Source: Isochrysis galbana (taxonomy: Eukaryota; Haptophyta; Isochrysidales; Isochrysidaceae). From it: 64,000 nucleotides of DNA. The first letter of the stretch is position 1, and the number at the start of each line of letters is the position of its first letter. A program made the translations under genes and the position numbers. The DNA is taken from positions 682,001 through 746,000 of the forward strand of contig CM030939.1 in the NCBI GenBank assembly GCA_018136815.1. Reading direction: 5' to 3'. Under the pieces are notes generated by a model, which saw only the letters and a list, made by a program, of their open reading frames with translations, was not told the origin of the DNA and searched no databases. Shown in pieces: positions 1-9,412 of this stretch.

Positions 1-1483
1 GCTCGTTCCGGGAGAGGTCAGCGGTGGTGATGCGGGCGGAGGAGAGCAAGGGCGATGGAGCAGTGGCAGCAGTTGCAGAGCTCTGTGCTTCTCAGGCAGA
101 AGCGTCAACTTCCCGCGGGCATTCGGCACCCAAGGATCGAGGTCGGGCGAGGGCTGGAGCCTGACAGCGGTGTGCCAGTCGCCGCGCTAAGCCGCTGCCC
201 CGCTCCCTCTCGCGCGCGCGCAGGTGCTGTGGAGGAGGTCCTTGATGAACGCGGCAAATGCCGCGGCGCCGGCCGCTGCGAGCTCTCAGCGCGCCGCCGC
301 ATGGGCCGGGCATGCTGGAGACAACGCGGTTTCGCGAGCGCTCGAGACCTCAGGTGCGGCGTCAGGTACGATCTTGGTCTTCACCCTAGCTACGTGTGCG
401 ACGTGCTCCGTGTGCCGCCCATAACTCAAGCTGCCTCTGGCTATGCCGGCCAAGGCGTGCGCGAGGCGCGGCGTCGGCGCTATCGTGGCGCTTACGGCGC
501 CGTCAGCCGGCAACGGACACGAAACGACCGGCCGAAGGCGACGGCGCGCCGCCCGACGCCAAGCATCAGACGACCGAGCCGGTGGAGGCAACCGATCCGG
601 CCGACTGGATGGAGTCGGAAGCGTGGCCATTCGAGCCACTGTGCGCCAAGCTGCGCTGCTCGCTCTTCCATCCAAGGAGGGAGTAACGGCACCGCACGGC
701 GGCCGGGATGCGCTCCCTCCTCCGCTCGCACGGGCGGATGGCCGGCGCGGTGGGTGGCGTGCGCAGCTGCATCTCGGCGCAGCTGCAGGCTCAGTGGCTC
801 GAGGACTGAGCCATCCGGCTGCTCTAGATGCTGGCGCTCGACTGCTCCGGCGACTGGGCGGCGGGTGACCGCTTGACAGCGCACGTGCTTGACATCGCCA
901 CGCATGCGCTCGCGACGGTCGCCCAGCCGATGGCTGCCGAGACCACCGCTTCGGTGGCGGGAGTGCATCTCACAATAACGGCCGAGACGATGTAGGAGAT
1001 GCGGCATGGCGCGCGCTGCTCGCGCTCAAGTACTTGCTCGCCCTGCGGGCCGAACCTGCTCGATGGGCTGCTGCCTGCGCCTGCGGCGCAACTCGTGGAC
1101 GCGCTCACTGACAACGACGTGCATGCGGCGGCGGCCGCCGCACTGTTCGGCGTGGCGGGCCACCTGTGCGAGCGCGTGCCTGTACTGCTGCCCCGGCTCG
1201 TAGGCGCGCTCTGGGCGGCGCTCCGCTGACTCGACGACCTCACCTCCTCGACCGCCACAATGATGATGCTGTGCGCGCGCCTCTGCGATGAGTTGCCATG
1301 CGCGCAGCTTGCCGCCGCCGCTCCGCCACCCGACGACACTGTCGCGCTCGGTGCGCTCGGTGCGCTAGCATGCGCATGCGCACGCCATGCCACCGACGGC
1401 GGAAGCCGGTGGCTCCTCGAACTCTCGCCCGGGGCTATCCGAGCACTTCGGTGCGGTAGGAGTAAATGCTTTGGATCGCCCAA
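1..1483 (+). pseudogene. Mot1/BTAF1 (TBP-associated Snf2 ATPase) N-terminal HEAT region, decayed copy 1
   Basis: Pieces of the N-terminal HEAT domain of Mot1/BTAF1, which removes TBP from DNA, appear in order across several frames. They are a PPDAK...ESEAWPFEPLCAKL block (about 560-670), LRSHGRMAG and QWLED...LALDCSGDW (about 690-850), MRHG followed one frame over by LLALKYLLALR (about 990-1045), LLPRLVGALWAALR then LDDLTSSTATMMML (about 1180-1270). The family equivalents are EWPLESFCEEL, WLEDLVIRLLCVFALD, WEVRHGGLLG and LWDALLELDDLTASTNS. In-frame TGA and TAG interrupt the conserved LED-IRLL-MLALD stretch near 808-826, and there are further stops and shifts near 680, 995 and 1228. The Snf2 ATPase half is absent. 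A related copy lies at 26311-27450. Introns cannot explain stops inside such conserved helices, so I call it a pseudogene. The family assignment rests on remembered motifs. Confidence 0.72.
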
Positions 1484-1512
1484 CTAGCGCTGGACGAGGC
1501 CTCCAGTCATTG

Positions 1513-1640
1513 CGTCAGAGTTTTATTGTTGTGTTAGTATAACCTTACTGCTGCGGGACCGTAGCCCTTCGACGGCAACGGAGCCCCTACCCCGCGATGG
1601 GGGTGTGCGCGGTTGGCGCATGGCTCGTCCGGTGTATGTG
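1513..1640 (+). repeat. CGTCAGAG terminal module, copy 1
   Basis: The module begins CGTCAGAGTTTTATTGTTG, continues with GTTAGTATAACC, then CCCTTCGACGGCAACGGAGC, and ends near GCTCGTCCGGTGTATGT. Related modules start at 15382, 34246, 41004 and 60258. Here it directly follows the Mot1 pseudogene. It faintly resembles a tRNA D-arm but no full cloverleaf could be folded by eye. Confidence 0.7.
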
Positions 1641-2052
1641 GCTAGGAATGCTAGCTAACAAGATGTCATACGACGAGAGGGTGCAACCTCAGGTTTGGTT
1701 GTTTTTTCGGCAAGTGTCCCCATGTGGACGGTATAAGTTCTACTTGCAGGACCCCCTCATTAAAGTACAAAAGTGCAGGTTTTAGATGGTAGTCTGACGA
1801 GCCGGCACCGTATGTATGTGCGCAGCAGTTGAAAGAAGTGCCAGAAGCGGGCCCACGCTAGAACTGGGCGTGCGTGTCCGCTTTATCGTTGGGCGCTTAG
1901 GTGCGGGGTTTGCCTCCGCGCGCGCCAGAATGCGGGCTCGGCCCCACCTGCCACCCGTCTGCACCCATGCCTCCCCTCCATATGTGGACAGATATTCACC
2001 TCGCTCCCCTAGCTCCTTGACCGCTCCGGCGAAACCTGCTTTGTTGCCGTTG
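1641..2052. other. No gene recognised; retroelement 3' end fragment
   Basis: At 1680-1712 a segment reads CAACCTCAGGTTTGGTTG followed by a T run. The same sequence occurs inverted at about 57705-57725 and in degraded form near 15770. It looks like a retroelement 3' terminus with a T-rich tail. Nothing else in this stretch is recognisable. Confidence 0.4.
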
Positions 2053-2352
2053 ATGGAGAAGTTTGCTGACAACTGGATCGTTGTCCGACAGGCCAACGTG
2101 TCTGTCATCTATGGGCTCTCGGGGCTCCTCTCACCTGTACGGGGGTGGATCCCAATGCTGACATTCATAGAAAGCCCCGACTCGCACGTTCGCGAGCAGG
2201 CCATCACGATACTCACGCAGATGCTTGCCGCCAGCCCCGACCAACCCCTCGAGCTGCACCGCGCCGCCCTCACTGCACTCTGTCCCGCCCTTGATGACGC
2301 AAAGTCCAGGGTGGCCAAGGCAGCCTATGACGCGCTGCCGATCATCGCTTAG
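2053..2352 (+). CDS. HEAT/TOG-like repeat fragment
   Basis: A 99-residue reading frame from ATG 2053 to TAG 2350 has the period and amphipathic pattern of HEAT repeats. One helix pair is SPDSHVREQAITILTQML and a second is LDDAKSRVAKAAYDALPIIA, the latter close to TOG-array repeats of CLASP or crescerin type. The frame stays open upstream to 1816 without recognisable content. Host HEAT proteins are far longer, so this is an isolated exon or captured fragment. It lies about 560 bp after the Mot1 pseudogene, but I could not match it to Mot1, so I treat it as separate. Function is not assignable. Confidence 0.4.
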   Translation: MEKFADNWIVVRQANVSVIYGLSGLLSPVRGWIPMLTFIESPDSHVREQAITILTQMLAASPDQPLELHRAALTALCPALDDAKSRVAKAAYDALPIIA

Positions 2353-2663
2353 TCGACACGACCTCGCTCTACCAGAGCACACTGAGCTGCGCGTGCGCGA
2401 GCGAATCATGCGAGGATGAATAGAAGAAGTGGGCAAGAAAGTACAGTTCGGACCGAATTTTACAGTAATAAACCCCCCATATGGGGACCCAAAAGTGCCC
2501 CACACATCCAACCCCCGTATGCAGGACCACACAGTATTCCCCCCCCCCCCGTCAGAAGGATAATTTTTCCCCGACCCAGCACAGCTTCGAACCAAGGTCC
2601 CCCCCGGCCTGGACCAGAGTCACATCCCACAGGGCCGTCGGACCCCCCAGTCGCTCCCCTCGC

Positions 2664-2735
2664 GGGCGGTTCAAGGGTGTCGTTCCGTCAATTATGGGAC
2701 ATCAACCGAACTGAGCCATCAAATGTCCATCCTCA
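2664..2735 (+). repeat. Short dispersed repeat (GTGTCGTTCCGTCAATTATG), copy 1
   Basis: The core GTGTCGTTCCGTCAATTATG followed by GGACATCA recurs at 61389-61480 (+) and 3930-4016 (-). The longer copies continue into ATAGTTATTTATACAACAAT-type AT-rich sequence. It may be the end of a DNA transposon or MITE. The flanks at 2353-2930 hold no recognisable gene. Confidence 0.6.
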
Positions 2736-2929
2736 GCGATGAGCGCGCTGGCCCGTGCTGCCAACCTCTGGTTTAACGTTATGTGCGAAAACGCGAAGCG
2801 CTGTAAGCGGACACAAAACACCATTTCACACTACAGACGTCCCTTTCTCCAGGCACCTGAGCACAGACACTGCGGCCTAGTTCCGTGACACAATCCTTTG
2901 TACCCTGAATCTCAACTATTGTTATAGTT

Positions 2930-3125
2930 CGAACGATGGAGCGCGCGCGGCTCCTGCCTTCCGGCCCCCCGCAGCCACGACGCCCCGGCCGGCAACGGCG
3001 CTCCCCTTGCCATCTCTGTAGGCCCTGCCGGCGCCCATGCCACGGCCGCCCGAGCAACCGCCACCGCCACCGTCTACGCAGCCGCCCTCGTCCTCTCCGC
3101 CGCCCGCCCAGTTCGAGTCGAGCAG
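2930..3125 (+). repeat. Family A GCC-rich repeat, short fragment
   Basis: CCTTGCCATCTCTGTAGGCC and the following CCGCCCGAGCAACCGCCACC match the 3' third of the large family A repeats (near 14830 and 59697 on the plus strand, and 49020-49075 inverted). It ends abruptly at 3125. Confidence 0.6.
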
Positions 3126-3199
3126 ATGCTCTAATAGAGCTGCAACAAGACCGGCAGCCGTTTTGGCAGGCGTGAGCGACAAGCCCTGCTGTGTGAGCA

Positions 3200-3291
3200 G
3201 GAGCAGCTGCGAGAGGACCACCCAGGGGGTGTCTGCGTTGGAGGAAGGGGGGAACGGGGCCCCCATGACCCTATCGGTTTTACTGATAGTT
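3200..3291 (-). mobile_element. SINE-like element, 5' end fragment
   Basis: CACCCAGGGGGTGTCTGCG through CTATCGGTTTTACTGATAG matches the 5' terminus of the complete elements at 4181-5045 and 18628-19490. Only about 90 bp is left. Confidence 0.65.
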
Positions 3292-3339
3292 GTAAACAAG
3301 CAATATATATGTTACCCCCCAGGAGCCAACGCCCCCCAG

Positions 3340-3500
3340 GAGCTACCGGCGGCCCCGATAGCTATCGGGGGGAAATTTTTCCCGATCGCCAACAGTGCCC
3401 CCGAGAGCTACTGGGGGATCGAGAAAATCCCCCGAGAGCTATCGGGGGATAGCTCCTTGGGGGTGCCGTAAGCGGACCCCCCGATAGCTCCCATTGCTCA
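3340..3500. repeat. Cluster of CCCCCGATAGCTATCGGGGG palindromes
   Basis: Perfect or near-perfect palindromes of the form CCCCGATAGCTATCGGGG occur near 3353-3372. Variants with GAGAGCTACT and GAGAGCTATC lie near 3402 and 3430, and a half site lies near 3479. Each could form a GC-rich cruciform. Confidence 0.7.
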
Positions 3501-4164
3501 TGGAAGCTTTTCTCCTAGTCGTGCTTTCCAATCTACTCGGCAACTGCCCCCTGTCGTCTCGCTTACGCCTCAGCTGGCAATGGACCGGGCAAGCGTCGAA
3601 AGTGAACGTATTGAGTATCGGCCTTCTTGAGCACGGGAGAGCATCGCGAACCTGTTCCGACAGCTGGGCGTAGACCTCGTGGAGGAGAAGCCGCGCTGGG
3701 CAAGGGACTGAAGTGCGCGGCGCGATGTGAGCTAGTCCTGCCAAAATTCTCCCAACCAACTAGTCCTGCCAATTTGCGGATTTGCGGTCTGAAAGCGCGC
3801 GGCGCGAGGTGTTCGCCGTAGATATTTAGAGAACTTAGAATTTACTGCGGATGTGATGGCTCCACGCGCTCTGATATCCATTGTATTATTGCCACATTAC
3901 GGGTAAACAAACTTTTCTCACACACCCTAAATGAATATTGTTGTATAAATGACTATGGATATTTGATGGCTCCATTCGATTGATGTCCCATACTTGACGG
4001 AACGACACCTCAAGGCAAGAGTCTCTTCATTATTTTTTTACAGTATCAACATTACAAGATCCCAGGTCCTACCCACACCAGCTTCACCCACCGATCCACG
4101 CACCGAGCCACGCTTCGTGGAACGCTAAGAGCGAACACGCAGACACGATCGCTCTGTTCAAGAT
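3501..4164. other. No gene; contains inverted copy of the GTGTCGTTCC repeat
   Basis: 3930-4016 is the reverse complement of the repeat at 61389-61480 and 2664-2735. The remainder is AT-richer than its surroundings and shows no gene I recognise. Confidence 0.5.
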
Positions 4165-5061
4165 TCGACACTAGTGCTGATATAAAACATCTGAAGATTC
4201 GGGCTACTCACGCTAGCTATCTATACAGTCCATATACTCACGGTACTCACTAACGACATCGCCTATACCCCAGTTTACTCACTCCCTTACACCACCCCCT
4301 TCATTCCTTTGTCTTTGGTATCGGGGGGGGGGGGGGCCGCGTGCACTACAACGGGCCAAGTGCAGGGGGTGGGCTGGGGCAGACCTGCTGGTGTGGTGTT
4401 CCTGTGGCAAAACAAACATAAACGCCTGTTGCATGTGACACCTCGTGCCCCTGGGAGGTCTCGGCCTCCTCTTCTCGCGTCTTTTTCAAGTAACGCCGCG
4501 CTTTCGCGGTATTCGTATGTCGCTCGGGGTGTCGGCCTGTAAACATACCGTAAACAGGTGTCAGTATTACCTTTTTATGTGTCAGATCGTGTCGTTTTCT
4601 TGTCGTGCTTTTTTCGTCGTTCTCTTCGCTCTCCTACGGGCGTGCGATGCCTGCGCGCGCCATGGCCCCCCTCTGAGGGGACCCTCGGGTCCCCCCAGAG
4701 GACCAGCTGGGCCAGCTCAGGGGGCAGTGGAGGCTGGGGCTGGGCCCCTGGCCTCTCCTGCCTCTCCCTCGCTGGCCTCGCTGGCCGTGGGTGCCTTCCT
4801 GTCGGCTCAGATGGTCTGTTGCTCAGTGGTGGAGGGGGGGGTCAGTACGAGCGAGAGCCAGTGCAGGCGAGTGCGTGCGGCGCGCGGCGCGCGCTCGGCG
4901 AGGGTCTGGGCCAGAGTGATGTCAGCTCAGCCCCTGCCAGCAGGCAGGGGCTGAGGTTGAGTGTGCAGGCCCACCCAGGGGGTGTCTGCGATGGAGGAAG
5001 GGGGGCACGGGGCCGCCATGACCCTATCAGTTTTACTGATAGTTGTCGACACTAGTGCTGA
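4165..5061 (-). mobile_element. SINE-like non-autonomous retroelement with 16-bp TSD, copy 1
   Basis: The element spans 4181-5045 and is flanked by a perfect 16-bp direct repeat TCGACACTAGTGCTGA (4165-4180 and 5046-5061), the mark of target-primed reverse transcription. Reading the minus strand, it starts with a hairpin CTATCAGTAAAACTGATAG, then GGGTCATGG. A G/C-rich body follows, with an internal hairpin formed by CCCTGCC and GGCAGGG arms near 4936-4955. It ends with GTAGCCCGAATCTTCAGATG and a T-rich tail. The last 150 bp or so matches the 3' UTR of the LINE at 25160-25900. No conserved reading frame was seen. It is likely mobilised in trans by that LINE family. Confidence 0.85.
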
Positions 5062-5648
5062 AAGTGGAATTCAGGTAGTGGCTGCATCGGAATCGGAGCG
5101 GCGGATAGCGACACCGACGAGGCCATGGCGGCGATGTCACACGCATTCGACCGCACCATCGGTCTCGTCTCGGCACGCGACATCAACAATGAGGGCATCG
5201 AAGATCGAAGATGATGACGAAACGGCTATCACACTTATGCACGAGACCTTTGAAGAGATGGTTCTCGAAGAGGAAAGGGGTATGGACATGTGGTCTCGCT
5301 CAATCTGAGGAGTGCGTGTGTTAGTGTGTGTGTTCCGTGTGCATGCGTGTGTGTGCGTGTGCGTGTACGTTGAATGAAATTACTAAATTACACATGAGCG
5401 TTTGTGTAAGCTGGCTGTTCGTTGTACAAGTATGAGAGCGCCGCGCAGCGGCGAAGAGCTCGCGAAGGTACCGGACACTGGATAGTGAGCAGAGGCGTCA
5501 ACGCGTCAACGCCCAACAAGCAGTAAGATGGATAACGGCCTTACCTTTGCCCTCATTCCCTCGCACCCTGCTGTATGGCCATTATGCAGCCGTAATGCCC
5601 TTATGGGAGTTCGTCCTACTACCGTTGAGGTGCTTGCCAGCGGCCTAT
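5062..5648 (+). other. Unassigned; weak acidic ORF fragments and GT-rich microsatellite
   Basis: Two short frames are visible. One reads DEAMAAMSHAFDRTIG (about 5119-5170) and another ETAITLMHETFEEMVLEEE (about 5218-5275). They are separated by a stop and frameshift and might be one decayed gene. 5310-5370 is a GT/GC-alternating microsatellite. No family was recognised. Confidence 0.25.
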
Positions 5649-5649
5649 G

Positions 5650-6820
5650 GCCTATGGCCTTATGCCTTATGTGTCCCGGTGCCCTTGTGCAAGGCCCTTA
5701 TGGGGGTAGTAGTACCGCCAGCGCTCAAGGCGCCGCCACAGCCCCCCGGTGTTGCCACCACCGCCGCTCGAGCCGCCTCCGTCCAAACCGCCGCCATTGC
5801 TGTCGGTCCTAGAGCCCCGCTCTCCGGCCTCACTGCCGTCGCAAGCTGCGCTGCTGCCCCGACCACCCCGACATACAGCCAGAGCCTCGCCGCCATCGCC
5901 GCCCTTCCGCGCCGCCGCCGCCGCTGTTGGCACCGTCGTCGCCGGAGCCAGGGCTGCCGCTATCAATGTAGTCCGCGAAGACGGTGGTGGCTCGAACGGT
6001 CGCGGTCCAAGCGGCGGAGCCAGCAGCACTCCGAGCGGCGGCCCCAGGACGAGCGAGAGACGCGCCTGCGGCGACGGCAGTGATGGCGTTTCGAGTAGTG
6101 GCTCCACTGCGAGTGGCGGCACTGGCGCCGAACGCAGAGAAAACGCGAGCGGCGAGCCCGACGACAGTGGCGAAGGAAGCAGCTGCGCTAGCTCTTCGGA
6201 CGGCGGCTGCAACGGCGGCTCCGGCGGCGCGCAGCGGCAGTGGCTCAGGCGACAGCGGCTCCGACGGTGGCGACAGTTGTGCGGACGGCAAAGGCAGCGG
6301 CAGCGGCGGCGGCTTGGAGAGCCGCCGCGCACGTGACAGGCTGAGATGGCACATGGAGGGGCTGAGCGGTGGCGGTAGCGACGCGGGCGGCGGCGGCGAC
6401 GGCTGGGAAGGCGGAAGCGGAGGCCTAACTGGCGGTGGCGCGTGGCGCAGCGGGCTGCTGGGGCAGCCGCGAGGAGAGTGGAGCCCGGACGACAGTGCCT
6501 GCGGTGGCCGAAGGGGCGGCGGGGCGTGCGCTGGAAGCGACTCGGGAGGCGGCCGCAGCAGTGGCGGCGCCACAACCGCCGACCAGGCCGCTGTCGGCCG
6601 AGCCACCGCCCCTGAGAAACCCTGCTGTCCGGTTCGGCGCCGCGCTCGCCGCCGCTGTGCCCGCGGCTTCCTGCGTCTGGGGCGCCGCTGCCTGCGCCGC
6701 CCGCGCCGTCCGAGCCGCCCGAGCCACTGCCGCCGCCCGAGCTACCACCACACTCGCCATTCTCACCCCTCCCTCTCCGTTTTGGCCCATCGTCGAGGGC
6801 GTCTGAGCCGCTGCTGCCCG
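5650..6820 (+). repeat. Family B GCC-rich repeat, copy 1
   Basis: Degenerate trinucleotide-rich DNA (GCC, GCG and AGC dominated), open in several frames at once as expected for such composition. It is homologous to 32500-33400: both carry the amino-acid string PPPSKP(P/T)PLLSVLEP and later GGASSTPSGGP and SGEPDDSGEGSSC in one frame. That frame gives a Pro/Ala-rich then Gly/Ser/Asp-rich 195-residue ORF (5749-6336). Conservation of this frame between copies could mean a low-complexity protein, or simply recent duplication. Confidence 0.55.
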
Positions 6821-6827
6821 CGCCGAC

Positions 6828-7095
6828 GCTGTGCTCTCTCTCTCTCTCTCTCTTCTTCTCCCTCTTCTCTCTCCTTCTCTCCCCCTATCTCTCTCACTCT
6901 TTTTTCTTTCCCCCCCCTCCGCGCGCTCTCTCTCTCGTCTCTCTTCTCTCTCTCTCTGCTCCCCTAAACAACCCCTTTTCTCTCCCTCTCTCTCCCTCTC
7001 CCCCCCCTCTCTCTGTTTGCTCCCTCCTGGTGTCCTCCTCGCGTCTCGTCCTCCGCCGGGGGGGGCCGCCCCCCCCCCCCAGCGGTCTCTCGACT
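6828..7095. repeat. CT-rich microsatellite
   Basis: A pyrimidine tract dominated by TCTCTC and CCCTCTCTC, followed by a poly-G/poly-C stretch (7057-7082). Confidence 0.9.
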
Positions 7096-7257
7096 GACTC
7101 TCGGCGGGCGCCTGGGTAGTGTGTAGTGTACGAGAGATAGGAGTACGAGATACCTAAACAAGTGATTACGTCAGAAAGTGTAGTCTTGTAGAGCGTCTCG
7201 TTAGCTCGTTAGCTAGCATCCCTAGGCAAATACAAGTTGCGCAAACAAAAACAAAAA

Positions 7258-7650
7258 ATCGGGGAGGGTTGGGGGAGCCAAGGGGTATCCAAAGAACAAG
7301 TGGGCTTTGTGCCTAGACGCATGATAGGGGAAGCCACTCATCTACTCAAGCTTGTCCAGGCCTTCCCGGACGACACGGACGAAGAGGGCCTCGCCCTTGC
7401 CATAGATTGGGAGACAGCCTTTGACCGGGTGAGCTGGGACTACTACCATAAAGCGGCCAGAGCACTAGGTTTCGGCCCGGGAAACTCCAAATGGCTCCGG
7501 ATTCTAACCAACACCGACGCGCTGCTGCCGACGACGCGATGGATAAAAAAGCAAACGGCAAACGGCACGCGAAGCCAACCTTTTACGATTCACTGCGGCA
7601 TGCCCCAGGGCTGCCCGCTATCTCCGCTAGCCTTTCTGCTAGTGAGGAAG
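7258..7650 (+). mobile_element. LINE reverse transcriptase fragment
   Basis: An internal piece of the RT domain: QVGFVPRRMIGEATHLLKL (finger motif 2a region), LALAIDWETAFDRVSWDYY (catalytic motif A, with Asp of AIDWE) and CGMPQGCPLSPLAF (motif B). It is about 80% identical at protein level to the same stretch of the long LINE at 36501-38960. The FADD box and everything downstream are missing, and the frame runs into unrelated sequence after about 7650. It is truncated at both ends and not functional. Confidence 0.92.
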
Positions 7651-7681
7651 AAAGCTAAGCGACAAAAAGAGACTGTGGTGA

Positions 7682-7790
7682 AGGGAGTGGAGCTGTGGCT
7701 GTAGGGCGTGTAGAGGTGGAGGGGCAGCTGAATGTAACATGTGAGATATGGCCCTTCAGCGACATGGGGTGCGTGCTACCGGGGACGGGG
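7682..7790 (+). repeat. Short repeat shared with 28568-28680
   Basis: GGAGTGGAGCTGTGG and GTAACATGTGAGATA occur in the same order at both places. The nature of the repeat is unknown. Confidence 0.55.
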
Positions 7791-7877
7791 GAAGCACGCG
7801 ACAAGCGACAAGGGAGCCGAGGACGAGCGGGTGCCCTCAGGCGACATGCGACAGTACGAGGCGAAGGCGAGGGCAGG

Positions 7878-8250
7878 AGAGACACAAAAAAAATCTTCTT
7901 AAAAATCCCCGCTACATACGCGACATGAGGCAGTGTGCTGGTGTACCTCCCTACTACCCGCCTTTACCCCTATCAACCCCCTCCCCCTTCCCCAGTTCCC
8001 CCTTTGGCGGAGAAGCTGGTTCCGGGGCGTACGCCGTAGCTCACGACTTGTAACGCGACTACCGAGGTAACTACACAATCAGCCGATAGCCCGATGGCGC
8101 AGGAGGAAGGGGAGAAACATGCCGCCGGGGATCGGTTCACGCCGCCTGCCACTAGAAGTCCCACACACCCAGCCCCTAGGTAGTGCACGAGGGGACGCGC
8201 CGCAAGGCAATTATTAGAGGGGGGGAAAGGGGAGCGGGCGTGGCTGCATG
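7878..8250 (-). mobile_element. LINE 3' UTR fragment (5'-truncated insertion)
   Basis: On the plus strand it starts with an A run and ATCTTCTTAAAAATCCCCGC, then GAGGCAGTGTGCTGGTGTAC and AGAAGCTGGTTCCGGGG. This is the order seen just downstream of the long LINE's stop codon (34681-34979). It is therefore a dead-on-arrival copy holding only the 3' end. Confidence 0.75.
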
Positions 8251-8514
8251 GATGTTGTGCAGGGTCGCGCGCGCGGCGAGATCATTACAAAGGTTTTTTT
8301 AGTTGAGATACCTTCGAACGGAGGACATTCGACATTCGGTAAAACACATGCTTAAAGGCAATCCAACTCGCCAGAGACTCGCCTTGCCGTGAATCCAGCG
8401 TCGAATTGCCGCCGCTCGCACCGATGCCGCAGAGCCGCCGCGGCCCCTAACCAATACCAATGCCACCAAACAAAGCATGGAGGGTCGGCGCCGCACATCG
8501 CGGTGACGACGCTA

Positions 8515-9405
8515 CTAACACTTGCTTTGGAAAATGACCTCCTTGAACCGGCCCCTCCGGAAATTCTCCCGATGAAGGAATTTCTTCATGGACGGGATAA
8601 CAGACAACGACTTATCAAAGGTGCGCTCGGGCCCCCACTGCTTGGTGATGGACGTTGTATGTGGTTGAAGTGGAAGTGTCATGCCAGACAATCCGTGGGG
8701 GAGGAAGATGGCACAGCGTTGTTGGCGAGCAACGAAATCCTCTACGATGCTTGCTCCTTCAACGTAACTCACGTTAGCAAAGCGCCATGCTAATGGTTGG
8801 AACTCGATCACAGCAGCATCAATGCGATCCCAGATGGGTTCCAGATGCTTCAGCGCAAGGATCTCGTAGCCCTCTATATCCATCTTCATGACGATGCGTC
8901 TATTGGGGGGCAGCTTGTCAATGAGAGACACACGCGGAATGGGCCATGACAGTTCAGCTTGCTCCCCGGGCGGCAACTTTCGGAATTTCCGTCCTTCCTT
9001 CAATTCCAGACCGTGTGGCCACCGGCCCATCACGGCACTTGGGGATGCCATTACGTTGCACCCCTCGCGTGGCACAGATACGTTGCCCCTATCCTCGGCA
9101 TGCACATATCCATTGATAATCACTGGACGTTGACTGGGCAAGAGGTTGCATCTGAAACGCTCGACACAGCCCGGCTGCATCTCAACATAGTAGACGTGCT
9201 CCGACTTTTGCAGCGCAAGATACGAATAGGCCCCGATGTTACCGCCGATATCAAGAAAGACATGTTCGCTCGTCAGGTGTGGGAAGATGAAAAGAGGCAC
9301 GAGTGGCTCAACCTGGTGGAACTGAAACCAGAGCATCGGTGCACCAACTTTGATCGACGAGAGGCCCGGCCAGATCGATTTCAAGGAGAAGCTAGGGCAC
9401 GACAT
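8515..9405 (-). CDS. FkbM-type SAM-dependent methyltransferase
   Basis: A 296-residue product with the two signature blocks of the FkbM family (Methyltransf_21): SAM-binding VFLDIGGNIGAYS (residues 49-61, with acidic E75 after strand 2) and KMDIEGYE (residues 174-181). FkbM enzymes O-methylate sugars or small metabolites, and the eukaryotic members often act in the secretory pathway; the substrate here is unknown. The frame stays open upstream to 10137, but that part translates a minisatellite into a Ser/Leu/Pro repeat. I therefore chose the ATG at 9405, 8-10 bp from the edge of the repeat. An upstream exon with a signal anchor is possible. There are no internal stops, so this is one of the few plausible intact genes here. 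Confidence 0.8.
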   Translation of the reverse strand: MSCPSFSLKSIWPGLSSIKVGAPMLWFQFHQVEPLVPLFIFPHLTSEHVFLDIGGNIGAYSYLALQKSEHVYYVEMQPGCVERFRCNLLPSQRPVIINGYVHAEDRGNVSVPREGCNVMASPSAVMGRWPHGLELKEGRKFRKLPPGEQAELSWPIPRVSLIDKLPPNRRIVMKMDIEGYEILALKHLEPIWDRIDAAVIEFQPLAWRFANVSYVEGASIVEDFVARQQRCAIFLPHGLSGMTLPLQPHTTSITKQWGPERTFDKSLSVIPSMKKFLHRENFRRGRFKEVIFQSKC

Positions 9406-9412
9406 GTCTTTC

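Noticed and set aside
1513..1640. tRNA gene or tRNA-derived SINE head in the CGTCAGAG module
   Set aside because: GTTAGTATAACC and TTCGACGGC look like D- and T-arm words, but I could not form acceptor and anticodon stems.
5025..5045. Intrinsic bacterial terminator at CTATCAGTTTTACTGATAG
   Set aside because: No bacterial context. The hairpin is at the 5' end of a retroelement with a TSD.
5749..6336. 195-codon ORF with Gly/Ser/Asp-rich tail as a protein-coding gene
   Set aside because: The region is open in four frames because of GCC-type composition, and frame conservation with 32285-33079 can be explained by shared DNA. Kept as a repeat.
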